64,000 bases of DNA from Geosiphon pyriformis (lineage: Eukaryota > Glomeromycota > Glomeromycetes > Archaeosporales > Geosiphonaceae): assembly GCA_016748015.1 (NCBI GenBank), contig JAAOMT010000046.1, forward strand, positions 583,779 to 647,778, written 5' to 3'. The notes under the pieces were generated by a model. That model searched no databases. It saw only the letters and a program-made list of their open reading frames with translations, and was not told where the DNA came from. Position 1 is the first letter of the stretch. Each line of letters begins with the position of its first letter. The translations under genes were made by a program, and so were the position numbers. Positions 11,215-21,132 of the stretch are shown here, piece by piece.

Positions 11215-11772
11215 TTAAGCTCCGTCAAAATCTAACTTCTTTAATTTCCCTTCTTGAATTATTTCCTGAACTTCTTTTTTGAGTATTACTTGTGTTATTT
11301 TAGTTTGTAGTTCTTTAAATTGGGCATTAGTCATTTTTTCCAATTGATTACTTGTAACTGTATCCATTGCTGTGTTGAGTAAGATTTCTGGTCGGTCTTG
11401 AAATCCCATATATAGCCAGTAAATGGCTTGAGCTTGTGTGGTTAGATTGTTCTTTCCCACAAATTGTTTTAGTTGTCTCAATATTGTTGTGTTAAATAAC
11501 CATTTTGTTTTCTTGGTGTACAAATTCTGGATATTTACGTGTTGTCCCAAGTGGAAATAACAATAGTTTTTCAGAAATTGTTGTGTCCACCAAGTCCATG
11601 TTTCTCTGGTAAGTTCTTGGTGTAATCCGACTATTTGTTGTTCTGTTATGGCCAATTTTATTTTGGTCATAATCTTGTCAACAACATTTTCAAGTCTTTT
11701 CTGTGTTTTGTTTTGTGGTATCTTTGCCATTTTTTTGTAACAAATAGTTTGTTGATTGATTGTAATTTCCAT
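11215..11772 (-). CDS. Element A 3' ORF (unknown protein between integrase and LTR)
   Basis: An intact 185-codon ORF lies between pol and the 3' LTR, ending 19 bases before the LTR. It is basic, Gln/Lys-rich and probably helical, with no signal peptide or clear membrane segment, so it is not a typical env. Recognisable points are MAKIPQNKT near the start, MTKIKLAITEQQI, TRETWTWW, RQLKQFVGKNNL, YWLYMGF, MTNAQFKELQTKIT and LDFDGA at the end. The homologous region of element D (38509-39114) keeps MAKI, MTEIKL, RQVKEFVGRNNL and MTNTQFEVLQ, and the element F ORF keeps the C-terminal third. The ATG at 11772 gives the full ORF. Another start, further in, is at MAKI. Function unknown. Confidence 0.75.
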   Translation of the reverse strand: MEITINQQTICYKKMAKIPQNKTQKRLENVVDKIMTKIKLAITEQQIVGLHQELTRETWTWWTQQFLKNYCYFHLGQHVNIQNLYTKKTKWLFNTTILRQLKQFVGKNNLTTQAQAIYWLYMGFQDRPEILLNTAMDTVTSNQLEKMTNAQFKELQTKITQVILKKEVQEIIQEGKLKKLDFDGA

Positions 11773-11879
11773 CTTCTGGTGTTAGATTAATTGAAAAATT
11801 TGTTGGGTTAGTGAATAGATATTGTCCATAATTTTCATTTTTCTGATCTCTTCTGTCATGTCAACCATATTCTTATATA

Positions 11880-13010
11880 TTCTTTTGTCAATCAATTGGA
11901 TATGTTGTTGTCAAAAATAATAATTGGTTCCAAATCTCATGGAATCTCATCTGGTTGGATTAGTATTCTCTGTACTCCTAATTGTGGGATATTACTGGTG
12001 GATGCTGATGCTATATAGTGGTATGGTTTCAGTCAATCTCTATGTGCTGCTTTGGTCAAGATTTTGTTATTCAATCTTAATTTGTAAGCTCCATTTCCTA
12101 GAATTTCTTCTATGTGAAATGGTTCATCCCATTTGGGGTCAAATTTTCCACTCCATTGTTTTTCCGCTTTGGTATAATATAGTAGTACTTTGTCTCCAAT
12201 TCTGAATTCAACTGGTTTATCTGGTAGTTAGTTATCATGTCTTTTTTTTGTTTCTCTTGTGACCTCTGTATGTTATCAGCTATTCTTCATCATTTGTTTT
12301 CTAATGTTTTCATTAAGTTATATGTTCTTTTCAACAATGTGTTTTTGAAATTTTTTTCTGTTATTGGTTCGATTAGGTATGTGCTGACTTCTATTTCCAC
12401 TGGTAGTGTTGCTGTTCTACCATATACTAATTCAAATGGTGTTGCTTGTGTAGTATCTTGCTTCATTGTCTGATAAGCAAATAGTACTGATGGTATCAAC
12501 AAATCTCAATCATTCTGGTTTTCTTGGCTGAGTTTAGCTATTGCTTTACACAATGTTCTGTTGAATCTTTTGACTAATCTATTGGTTTGTAGATGGTATG
12601 GTAATGATAGTGGTCTCTTAATTCTGAATCTTTGGCTCAATTCTGTTAATGTTCTGTTCACAAAATGAGTTCTTTGGTCTGATAATAATTCCTTTGGACA
12701 TCCATGTCAACAAATTAAATCTTGATGAACAAATTTGGCAATGGATTCTGCATCTGCTCTTTGAATTGCTTTCGTCTCTGGCCATTTAGTAAGATAGTCC
12801 ATGGCTACTACTATGTATCTGTTTCTTCCGTTGGTGATTGTTAATGATCTGATTAAATCAATTCTAATACAATTGAATGGTTGTTCCACTTTGATTGGTC
12901 TTAATGGTTTACTGGGTTTTGTATCTTCTCTTCGCTGACAAGCATCACAATTTGAACATATTGGATGATGTCTGGATACATTGATGGCCAATAGTATTTT
13001 TTTCTGGTTT
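11880..13010 (-). pseudogene. Element A integrase
   Basis: The zinc-binding region ends CSNCDACQRRED (about 12920-12960). The core has FNCIRIDLIRSLTITNGRNRY, YLTKWPETKAI, then a second Asp in ELLSDQ. The third catalytic residue has changed: LVKRFNRTL instead of LVERFNR (GAA to AAA). FAYQTMKQDTT...ELVYGR follows, and the C-terminal barrel KWDEPFHIEEILGN...YKLRLNNK lies near 12050-12200. Stops and frame changes interrupt it, so it is inactive. It is the last pol domain, followed by the separate 3' ORF. Confidence 0.8.
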
Positions 13011-14525
13011 TTTCTATGGTTGCTTCTTTGTGAAAGTGTTCTGTTGTTGAATTTGAGTGCATATTGAATAATATTGTCTCTTTTTTTGGCTCTGTAATTA
13101 CTCTGGTTGGTTGCTCTAAATCTCTTCTATTTTTCTGATAAAGTATATTTTGGTGAGTGATAAAATATTTTAACTGTTGTTTGATACTCTTTCATTTTGT
13201 TTGAAATAAATTCTCCTTGAACTGTTGAGTGTTTATATAATGTTGCAGTTGTTGATATTTTTGTATGTTCATCTTTTGTTATATTTTTCGTTGGTATTGT
13301 TCTGGTTTTGTTATATTTTTGGGTTGAAATATTCTTAAATTTGTCTCATTCATGACAAACTGTCAGCATTTCCATTGTCTTTTCCCTTTTTATAATGTAT
13401 AGTATAATTATATGGTGCAAGTGCCATTTTCTATCTTAACTGTCTTCTATCTCCAAATTCTTGTTTTTGAAGTAATGTTAATTCTTTGTGATCTGTGTAT
13501 ACTTCAAACTTCTGGCTCAAGTATTCTTTCTATTTTATAACTGCCCAGTATATTGCTAAGTGTTCTTGCTCTGGTGTTCCATAGTTTTTTTCAGCTGGTG
13601 TTAAACCTCTGCTGGCATATGCTACTGAATGTTCTCTGCCATTTGGTCTTCTCTGAGATAGTACTGCTCCCAATACTTGGCCAGATGCATCAGTGGTAAT
13701 GATGAATGGTTTGCTGTGATCTGGATAGATTAGTACTGGAACTTAAATGAGCTTTCTTTTCAGAATATCAAAAGCTTCTTGTTAACTTTCTGTCCATTCA
13801 TATTTTGTATTCTTGGTTTGCAGTTGGTTGAGTGGCTGCGCTATCTTGGAAAAGTTTTTGATAAAATGTCGATAGTAGCTGGTGAATCCCAAGAATAATT
13901 TCAGTTCTGTCATATCAGTTAGCACTGGAAAGTTTTTTACTATTTCTATTTTCTCTGGATCCGTTTTGATGCCATCTTTACTGACTATGTGTCCCAAGAA
14001 TTTTAGTTCTGTTTTGCTGAAGAAGCACTTTGTTGCATTTAACTTTAGTCCTGCTCTTCTTAGTCTTTTGAACACTTGTTGAAGATGATGAAGATAATTA
14101 TCAAATGTCTTTGAGAATACATTGGTGTCATCCAAGTATACAACTACTGATTTCTACAATAAGCCAGTATAAACAATTTTCATTAGCCATTGGAAAGTGG
14201 CTGGTGCATTGGTTAAGCCAAATGGCATTACTTTAAATTTGAAATTTCCTTCTCTGGTGATGAATGCTGTCTTTTCTTTGTTGGCTGGATCCATGGCTAC
14301 TTGTCAGTAACTACTGTCCAGGTCTAATGTTAAAAACCATTTATTTCTACCAAAAGCATCGAATAATTCTTGGATCCGTGGAGTGGAGTAGCTATCTCCA
14401 CAAGTTACTCCATTGAGTTTTCTATAATCCACACAAAAGCAAATTTTCCCATTTTTTTTCCAAACAAGTACCACTGGTAATGACCATGGGCTCATTGATG
14501 GCTGAATTAGCCTATTGTCAAGCAT
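13011..14525 (-). pseudogene. Element A reverse transcriptase and RNase H
   Basis: RT is recognised from ICFCVDYRKLNGVTCGDSY and FLTLDLDSSY (14304-14525), then YLDDTNVFSKTFDNYLHHL around 14085-14130, with the YLDD catalytic box intact. GHIVSKDGIKTDPEK and LGFTSYYRHFIKNFSKI follow (13782-14135). RNase H and the connection toward the integrase, 13011-13780, are recognisable only in pieces (for example YASRGLTPAEKNYG-type residues on the minus strand near 13580-13620) with many stops. Together with 14526-15560 this was one pol frame. Confidence 0.8.
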
Positions 14526-15560
14526 TCAGTTTATTTCTTGATGAATGATCTTGTGGCTAGCTGGTGGTACTCTGTATGTTCTTTGTTTAATTGGCATTGT
14601 ATCTCCAGTCTTGATCTGATACTGGATAATGTCAGTTTGGCCAAACTTATTTTTGCTGGCAAAAATGTCATTGAAATTGTTGAGCAACATTTTAAGTTGC
14701 ATACATTGGAGTGGATCTAAGTTTCCCATGTTCATTTGTTCCAACTGTTCTGGTTGGAGCAAATAACATTTGCTTCGTCTATATATCATTTGTGATGTGA
14801 TATTGACATATCCACAAAGCTGTGAAAAATTTGGAATGGTACTTAGTGGTTGATCCTCTATTTCTGTGGTCAAATATCCAATAATAGTTCCTTCCAGTAT
14901 ATTGACAATATTTCCGGTGTTGTTGTAAATGGGAATTTTAATGTGGTTATAGTTCTTGGCTGGTATGTGGAGATTGATGAGTCCAACTTCTCCTAATTCA
15001 CAAAGACTTGCTTCTGCTTCAAAAATTTGTGCTTGGTTTTTTATCTTCTTCTCTATTGTTATCATGTACTGATCATATGGTAGAATGGAAATTGCTTGAC
15101 TGGTTGAGATAATTTCTCCTTGGCCAACCATTTTTTCTTCTGCCATATTGACTGACACATTTATTCTATCTGTTGATCTAAATCCCTGTATTCCTCTCGC
15201 TGTTATTCCTAATTTCTCTCTTTTTTCCACTGATACTAACTGAGCTACTCTAACCAGAGGCAGGAATATTGTCTGTGCTATCTTTTCATTGAGCTCTATT
15301 ATATAGGTCTTTTCTGAGTCATTTTGTAGCATAGCGATGATATTTTCTATATATCTCATGTCAATTATTCCTCCTCTTATATTAATTCCTCTTTTCACTA
15401 AACTACTCCTAGATGCTAATTGAACTATTGTTGTTACTAGAATTTTTAGTGCTACTTTCAGATCAATATAGGTGTGTGAATGTGGTTCCAATTTGATGGT
15501 CTCTTTTCCTGAATACCTCAGATCAAACTTGACATCAGTATCATGTACACATTTAGGCAT
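14526..15560 (-). pseudogene. Element A pol segment: dUTPase plus start of RT
   Basis: A 344-codon open stretch of pol. Residues 5-132 match a trimeric dUTPase with all five motifs in order. Motif 1 is DTDVKFDLR (7-15), motif 2 ASRSSLVKRGI (49-59), motif 3 GGIIDMRY with catalytic Asp67 and Tyr70, motif 4 NEKIAQTIFLPL (91-102), and motif 5 ARGIQGFRSTDR (121-132), where Gly of GFGST is Arg. dUTPases hydrolyse dUTP and limit uracil in DNA. Residues about 135-280 are a linker. The last 60 residues (NDIFASKNKFG...QRTYRVPPASHKII) are the RT N-terminus. It is preceded by a TAG/TAA break at about 15585 and followed by RT. Function of the dUTPase in this copy is unproven. Confidence 0.85.
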
Positions 15561-15584
15561 GATATCTTCATCATTATCGCTGAA

Positions 15585-16450
15585 CTATTTTAGTTCCAAT
15601 TCCCTGGTGAGGTCAGGAATTGTGATATATTGTTCGTATTTTGTATCGGAGTTTGAATCTGAGTTGGAATCAGTATTGTTGTTGTTGCCATATTGAACAG
15701 AGCTGGAACCAGTGTTTTTATCATTATCATTATTGGAGTTTGAATCAAAATTGAATGGTGATCCTAATTCCAATGTGCAGCTGCTGATTGGTTCCTCTCC
15801 CTCTGGGATTGTGTAGATTATGCAGATTGGTGGATTGTAAATGAGGTCACACTCATTACAATATTGAAAGTCACATGGGATCAAACAGTGGTCACATAAT
15901 TAAGTGTTTAGCTGTGCTAACCACTCTTTTTGTTCTTCTCTTATGAGTGCTAGTCATTGGTAGTGTTCATGAAATTTCTTGGGATCATCCTCAATGTTGC
16001 CAAAAACATCAAACATTGCAACATATTCTGGCTCTGGGAGGGATAATGGATTGGTTTGATTTCCCACAACTCGCTAGCTGTAGCTTTTTCTGCCATTGCA
16101 TATGCCATTCTCCAGATCTTATGTTTATTATGTGAGTAGCTTTTTAAACGTCTTAAGGCTTGTTTTCATGCATCGTCGATTGAGGTCTCTTTTTGTACCC
16201 AATTGTTTATTAGGATTGTGTATGGGCATGTTTTATCGCACATTTCTTCTTGCCTTGGAATGTCATTCCACATTCTTTTGTCCAGAAGTGTTTCTCCACA
16301 TGCTAGGCATAGTATATTGTCTTATTTTCCTATTTTTAGTGGTCAGCTATTGTATTCAATGATGTATGGGCGACAATAGTATCTTGTTGCTGTCTGCTAG
16401 TTTTCGTTGTTGCCACAACATGCACCTATTGTCGACAATTTTTTGCCACA
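15585..16450 (-). pseudogene. Element A Cys-rich segment between protease and dUTPase
   Basis: In pieces on the minus strand: CITCGKKLSTIGACCG and RYYCR (16380-16460), TLCLACGETLLD and WNDIPRQEE with CDKTCPYTILINNWVQK (16180-16310), then CDHCLIPCDFQYCNECDLIY (about 15845-15900) and an acidic Ser/Asn/Asp-rich spacer ending at 15585. Repeated C-x2-C pairs suggest zinc ribbons or knuckles. Element D has the same arrangement at 43010-43770. The role is unknown. It is not part of the standard Gypsy order. Confidence 0.65.
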
Positions 16451-16699
16451 AGTGATGCATTCGAGTTTAAGTTGATGGTAGGTGGCCTGAGATTGTGTAG
16501 AATATGGGACATATGTAGGGGTAGTAAATTGTGCTGGCTCTTCTTCTTGTTCCTTCCCTTTTTCTTTTTCTTTTCAAGTCCATTCTGTGGTTGGTTTACT
16601 TTGGCTGTTATCACTCCAAGATCCCTGATTTGTTCCCCAGGTAAGTTCTTCTTCCTCTTTTCTTTTTCTTTTGTCATCTCATGATAGTATGGGTGATAG

Positions 16700-17662
16700 T
16701 TTGTTGTGGTCAGCGTTGGCCCAGAAGACTTGGTAAGCTTTTCAGGTAGGTTTCTCTTTCACCTCTTTCAGTTCGATCAATAGTTTCTCTCTTGAAGGAG
16801 TCTTGAAGTGGCCACACGTGACCAGTACACATATGTGTTGGCCCTAATATGTTAGCTGGAGTTCCTGGGTGTTCCAGTTTAATGTCACGTTGACTTTGAA
16901 TAGCCAGTCATTACCAACAAGAGCTTGGTATTGAGTGGCTTTCATCACTAAAACTTTAATGAAAGTCATAATGCCATTGACTTTAAAAGAGAAGTCGTCA
17001 ATTTCACCAATTGGAGTTTTGGTCGTTCCATCGGCTGTGATAATTCTGGCACTGGCAGCTTAATCAACTCGACAACCTAATTGATCTATAAGCTGTCTTG
17101 TAATAATGCTGTTAGCTGATTCACTATCTAGAATGAGTTTGATGGGGTGACCATCAACTCTGGCATCCGTGTATATCGCTGTGATGGGTTTTTTTTCGAG
17201 GGCAGCTCTACTAAATAACAGTACCGGTGTGGTTTCTTTGAGTTTAAAAGGAAAGATAACTGCTAGAGATTTGTCGTTGGAGATGGTTGCTGGTGGAATC
17301 ATGTTGGTAAGTAATTGCTGATTGGATTCTGGTTTGTTGAATATGGCATCTTCTGGGGTAACCAGGAGACTTAAATAGTGTTGGGAATTTGGGTTTTGGG
17401 CATGACCGGTATTCAAATTCTGTGGGCATAATTCTGATTGTGGGTTTAATGAACTGGGAACTGGTTGGTGAACAACCATCGCCGATCTCCAGTTTTGAGT
17501 GACTCTGGATTGAGGGTTGTCTGATGTTATTTGAGCTGGATTCTGGGGCAGTGTTTGAATTAGTTGGAGTTGATAGATGATTTGTGGCTGTGGTTGATAT
17601 ATTACTTGTGGCTGTGGTTGATAAATTGGGGTTTGATATACTGGTGCAGGCATTTGATACAT
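16700..17662 (-). pseudogene. Element A aspartic protease region
   Basis: The retropepsin core reads ITAIYTDARV...IKLILDSESANSIITRQLIDQLG (17060-17200). The active triad is Asp-Ser-Glu (codons 17120-17128), where Asp-Ser-Gly is expected; GGA to GAA explains it. After a stop at about 17060 the frame continues with ADGTTKTPIGEID and ALVGNDWLFKVN...WNTQELQL (about 16850-17040), the usual C-terminal flap and ending in related elements. The N-terminal part (17260-17660) is a Gln/Pro-rich linker from gag. Confidence 0.75.
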
Positions 17663-19560
17663 TGGCTATGTTACTGGCAGATAAGCGGATTGATATTGTT
17701 CTTGATTTTGTTGATATCTTGGAGTTTGAAATTGGCAATTGGAGTTTCTATATTGATTTCTCGATTGTGGATGGTTATAAGCATTGCAGTTTGCTCTGAT
17801 GTGCCCTTGTTTACCACAGTTGTAACAGACGCACATCTCTGGCTGCCACTACTGATTGGCTGATGTTGAGAGATGCACTTGATTTTGGGAACGATTGTAG
17901 TTTTCTGGATTGCTGTGTTGTTAAGGCGGTTGATAAATTGTGTGATTGTCAGCTAAGTATTCTTCTAATTTCTGATTAATTGAATCACTGAATTGTTTCA
18001 ATTTAGAGTCCAATTCAGATGATCCATTCATCACTAGGTTGACAGCTTGGGCGTGATTAGCCTTGAGTTCTATGGCTTCAAAATCTCTAGCATGTTATTG
18101 CAGTTGGTAGGTTGGCTGGGTGCATTGGGAATATCTATTGGAGGATGCTGCTGCGCAATCCTCTGATAAACTGATTTAAAATTTGTGGTGCTGTGAAGTA
18201 GTTAGCTTCAATAGCCTGAATCTGACGCAGATTTTTATGGAAGCGTCCCAGGTAAGTGGTGATTGCTTCAGTGTCTCCTTGTTTGATGGTGTTGAAGGTG
18301 TTGACTAATCTGTTGATGCTATTATTATTGCTAAAATATCTTAGAAGCTCAGTTTTGAACTGCTGAAATGTTTGTGGTGGGGTGACTAAACTCTGACACC
18401 ATGCATCTGTGGTATTCTGGAGAAAATAGGGGATTGCTTGAAGAGTTCTAGTGTTGTTCCAATTATTGGCGACAATTGCTTTTGCAATGTTGTTTATCCA
18501 TGTTTGTGCATTATTTTTGTTGCCAGTAAATTTTTCAAGTTTGGCTATAGATGTGTATGCCATTTGTTGCTGCACAGGTTGTTGAAGTTGTTATAGTGGT
18601 GGTTGAAGCAGCTGTTGGACAGGTTGCTGAAGAGGCAGTTGATTTGGTTGATGCGGCTGTTGGATAGGTTGGTATATAGATTTGCCTATTGGATCAATTG
18701 GTGGTTGATCAATGATGATATTTAAAGGTAAGTTATTCTGATTAATTTGTTTAGGGTTTTGCAGTGTTTGAATATTTAGAGTTGTGTTTTCTGGATTTTC
18801 TAAATTTGGGTTTATTGGAGTTTAAAAATTTGGGGTTTCAAATTCTGAGTTTTCTAAGATCAGGTTTTGGTAGATGAATCCTTGATCCTCACTTTCTTCT
18901 TCTTCTTCCTCTGATAATTCCCACGGAGTAGCGGCTCCGAAATCTGGTTGGGGTATTGGTAATTAAATTCCTAATGGTGTTGGGGATCGTGATTTAAATC
19001 TTTCAAAATATGCTCCGTATGATTCTAGTAAGTCTTCTTTCCATTGTTTGCTTTGAAACTGAAATTTTCCAAATGTTGATGTCATGTTTGAGGTGAATAC
19101 ATCTGCTGATGAAATGTTGATGGCACTTCCAGGTGTGTAGTGATATGATGAAGCAGTTAGTAATTCTACTCTGTGTTTCTTCCAACTAAGTAACTGTATT
19201 TCTTTTGGTGTTGCTGCTGGTGTTTGTATTCTTCTTTTACCTTTGTCTGCATAGGTAATGGGAAATTGTTGTTGTGTGTATCTTTCAATGATTTGATTAA
19301 TTTTCCTAATGATTGGAGCAAAACTGTGATTTCTTGGTAAGCTGGTGTGTTGAAATAATTCTGCATAGAAATTTTCTCTTGTTAACTCGATATTAACTGT
19401 TTCCTCCTAAACAGTTTGTGATTTTATTATTGATGTAATAGTTGAAGACTGATTTGGCAGGGTAGTAATTATTGTTTAATCCTAATAGTTGACTGTATTG
19501 TTGAAACAAGAATTTTGCGAATCCTAAGTGATTGGCTCCTATAATTTCTGATTCTGCCAT
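17663..19560 (-). pseudogene. Element A Gag (capsid and CCHC zinc knuckle)
   Basis: The start is at ATG 19558-19560 (MAESEIIGANHLGFAKF), 41 bases from the PBS. The frame breaks near 19390 and resumes. The capsid-like retrotransposon-gag segment at 18135-18575 reads KFTGNKNNAQTWINNI...DAWCQSL...FKTELLRYF...YLGRFHKNLRQI. A zinc knuckle CYNCGKQGHIRANC is intact at 17786-17827. The region 18580-18990 is Gln/Pro-rich. Gag would pack the element RNA into virus-like particles. There are several stops and at least one frameshift. Confidence 0.8.
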
Positions 19561-19600
19561 GTTTGAATTTGTGTTGGTGTTGGTTCTCTGTAGGATTATA

Positions 19601-19617
19601 CCTCACAGGGAGCACCA
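19601..19617 (-). other. Primer binding site of element A
   Basis: On the minus strand TGGTGCTCCCTGTGAGG starts two bases after the 5' LTR. TGG pairs with a tRNA CCA end. Elements B, C, D and E have near-identical sequences, so they share a primer tRNA. Confidence 0.7.
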
Positions 19618-19619
19618 AA

Positions 19620-20530
19620 TATTACAGGTAATTCTTTGGAATGTCGAGTAAATAACAAACCCATAACTTGGTGCTCAAGACGATTGGTAATGCTGATAAT
19701 CTGAAGGTTTTTTAATTGAGTTCTTTGTATAATGGACAGAGATTCAATAGTAACAGTTTATCAGTAGTTTCCTGGCACCATAGTTTTGCCAATTGTTTGC
19801 TCAGCTTGATGGTTGATAATTTTTCTGATATGATATCTTGCATAAGTGTATACTAGTATGGTTTCCTAATGTCAGTTCCTTCATAAGTTCTCCAAGAGTA
19901 AGTGTTGTTTAAGCAAGTTTATTTCTCTGTAAGTTCTCCAAGAATAAGTATTTTTTAGTAAGCTTTATTTCTCCATAAGTTCTCCAAGAGTAAATCTTTT
20001 AATCAAGTTAGTAGACAACAAAGAAAATAAAGAAAGATAAAAAAGAAAATAAGAAATAAGCCAAGACGATTTGCAAGTTAATATCCCATCAATAGCCATG
20101 ATCAAGAGCTATTGTTCCAGTATAGTTAAGTATTAGTTACCATCAACATGAAGTGTTGATAGTGGAGAATGAATTTGATATGGTGAATAATTATTTATTT
20201 GAGAATTGTGATAACTAAGCTAAGAATTCTTGGTGTTCCTCTTTCTTTTTCTGCTTTTAATGCTACTGCTATATATACATATTTGAGATTCTTCAATTTC
20301 TCAATTCCTTGTGACAAAAATTCTGGAATTCCTGGAATCCTGCAATTCCTGGTGAGAAGAATCCTGCAATTCTGGAATCCTGCAATTCTTTGTCAGAGAA
20401 TCCTGAAATTCCTGGAATCCTGCAATTCCTCTGAGAGGAATCTTAGAATTCCACATTTACTATGTCTATATTTGATTGGCTAATATCTACTGACTAATAA
20501 TACTATATTTCCTATATTCTATGAGTAACA
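19620..20530 (-). repeat. 5' LTR of element A
   Basis: Matches 10286-11195 along its length. Plus-strand ends are TATTACAGG (one G-to-A from TGTTACAGG) and ATGAGTAACA. Followed by GCGG and the rest of the LINE. Confidence 0.92.
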
Positions 20531-20991
20531 GCGGGACCACTTTGTGGAAGTTATTGCTGGTGGGCTGCTTTTCAGCATCCTCTCCTATGTTGCATACTCT
20601 GCTTGCTGGTTGTCATGATTCAGAGATGTATATGCGATTGTGTAAAGGCTTTGTACTGAGAGAATGGGTCGATGAAGCTACTGTGCATTTCAAAGATTAT
20701 AATCGGGCTGTTTTGGTGGTGGCTGATTTTGTTCAATGCCTGGCAGAAAAACACCAGTGTGGTTTGTAATTACCCAGAGCTAAGTTTAAAGTAGACATGG
20801 AACGTTGTGGTTTGGTTTGTGCTTCGGAAATTCCCATTGGTCTTTTAGCTGAATCTATTAAACATTTGTTTGGTAGAATTGTTTGTCTTCTTAGAATTGA
20901 TAAGGTGTTTGCCATCAGTTTTGGTTTGCACAAGGCTAGCCTTTTTTTTTCTGGTATTTGTGATGGTATCAAAGTTTACATAAGTGTGTAG
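20531..20991 (+). pseudogene. LINE ORF2, C-terminal end beyond element A
   Basis: Continues ORF2 after the element A insertion. The left side ends ADILLGG, the right side starts GTTLWKLLLVGC, and the two join in frame once one copy of the duplicated target (GTGG/GCGG) is removed. One stop, TAA 20767-20769 (CAA likely), separates two open parts. The end ...FAISFGLHKASLFFSG...VYISV* is the typical terminus of this LINE family as I remember it. This split is the main proof that element A jumped into the LINE. Confidence 0.85.
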
Positions 20992-21132
20992 TGTTGCCTA
21001 AATTGGCCTGAGTGGCTAGTCACATGTAGCAAATACATGAGCCACATTTAGTTAGATTCACTTAGCTTGCATTTGTATACTAGATAATGATTGGGCTGCA
21101 CTCATTAAACAGAATAAAAAAAAAAAAAAAAA
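20992..21132 (+). other. LINE 3' UTR and poly(A) tail
   Basis: About 120 bases of mixed composition after the ORF2 stop, then AATA and 17 A residues (21116-21132), then a sharp change to AT-rich sequence. This is a normal LINE 3' end made by target-primed reverse transcription. Confidence 0.75.

Larger units (their letters stand above)
10286..20530 (-). mobile_element. Gypsy element A (minus strand), nested in the LINE
   Basis: A full-length LTR retrotransposon with LTRs of 910 bp (10286-11195) and 911 bp (19620-20530). Both have TG/TA...CA-type ends, and the 4-bp flanks are GTGG/GCGG. Read on the minus strand the order is 5' LTR, PBS, gag with CCHC knuckle, protease, Cys-rich segment, dUTPase, RT, RNase H, integrase, 3' ORF, polypurine tract, 3' LTR. 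RT before integrase makes it Ty3/Gypsy. All large ORFs are broken except the dUTPase/RT-N-terminal ORF (14526-15560) and the 3' ORF. Its LTRs differ mainly by transitions, so it is not recent. Confidence 0.92.
4083..21132 (+). mobile_element. LINE (non-LTR retrotransposon), split by Gypsy element A
   Basis: Two-ORF LINE: ORF1 4187-6073, ORF2 from 6097, interrupted at 10286-20530 by element A and resuming at 20531. It ends in a 3' UTR and an A tract (21116-21132). ORF1 has a Gly/Ser-rich start and a nucleic-acid-binding region ending in a zinc knuckle. ORF2 has AP-endonuclease, reverse transcriptase and RNase H. From memory this resembles LINEs abundant in Rhizophagus. Removing A and one copy of its 4-bp target duplication restores a continuous reading frame across the junction. 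The 5' end is uncertain by some tens of bases and no target duplication was recognised. All ORFs are broken, mostly by transitions. Confidence 0.9.
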
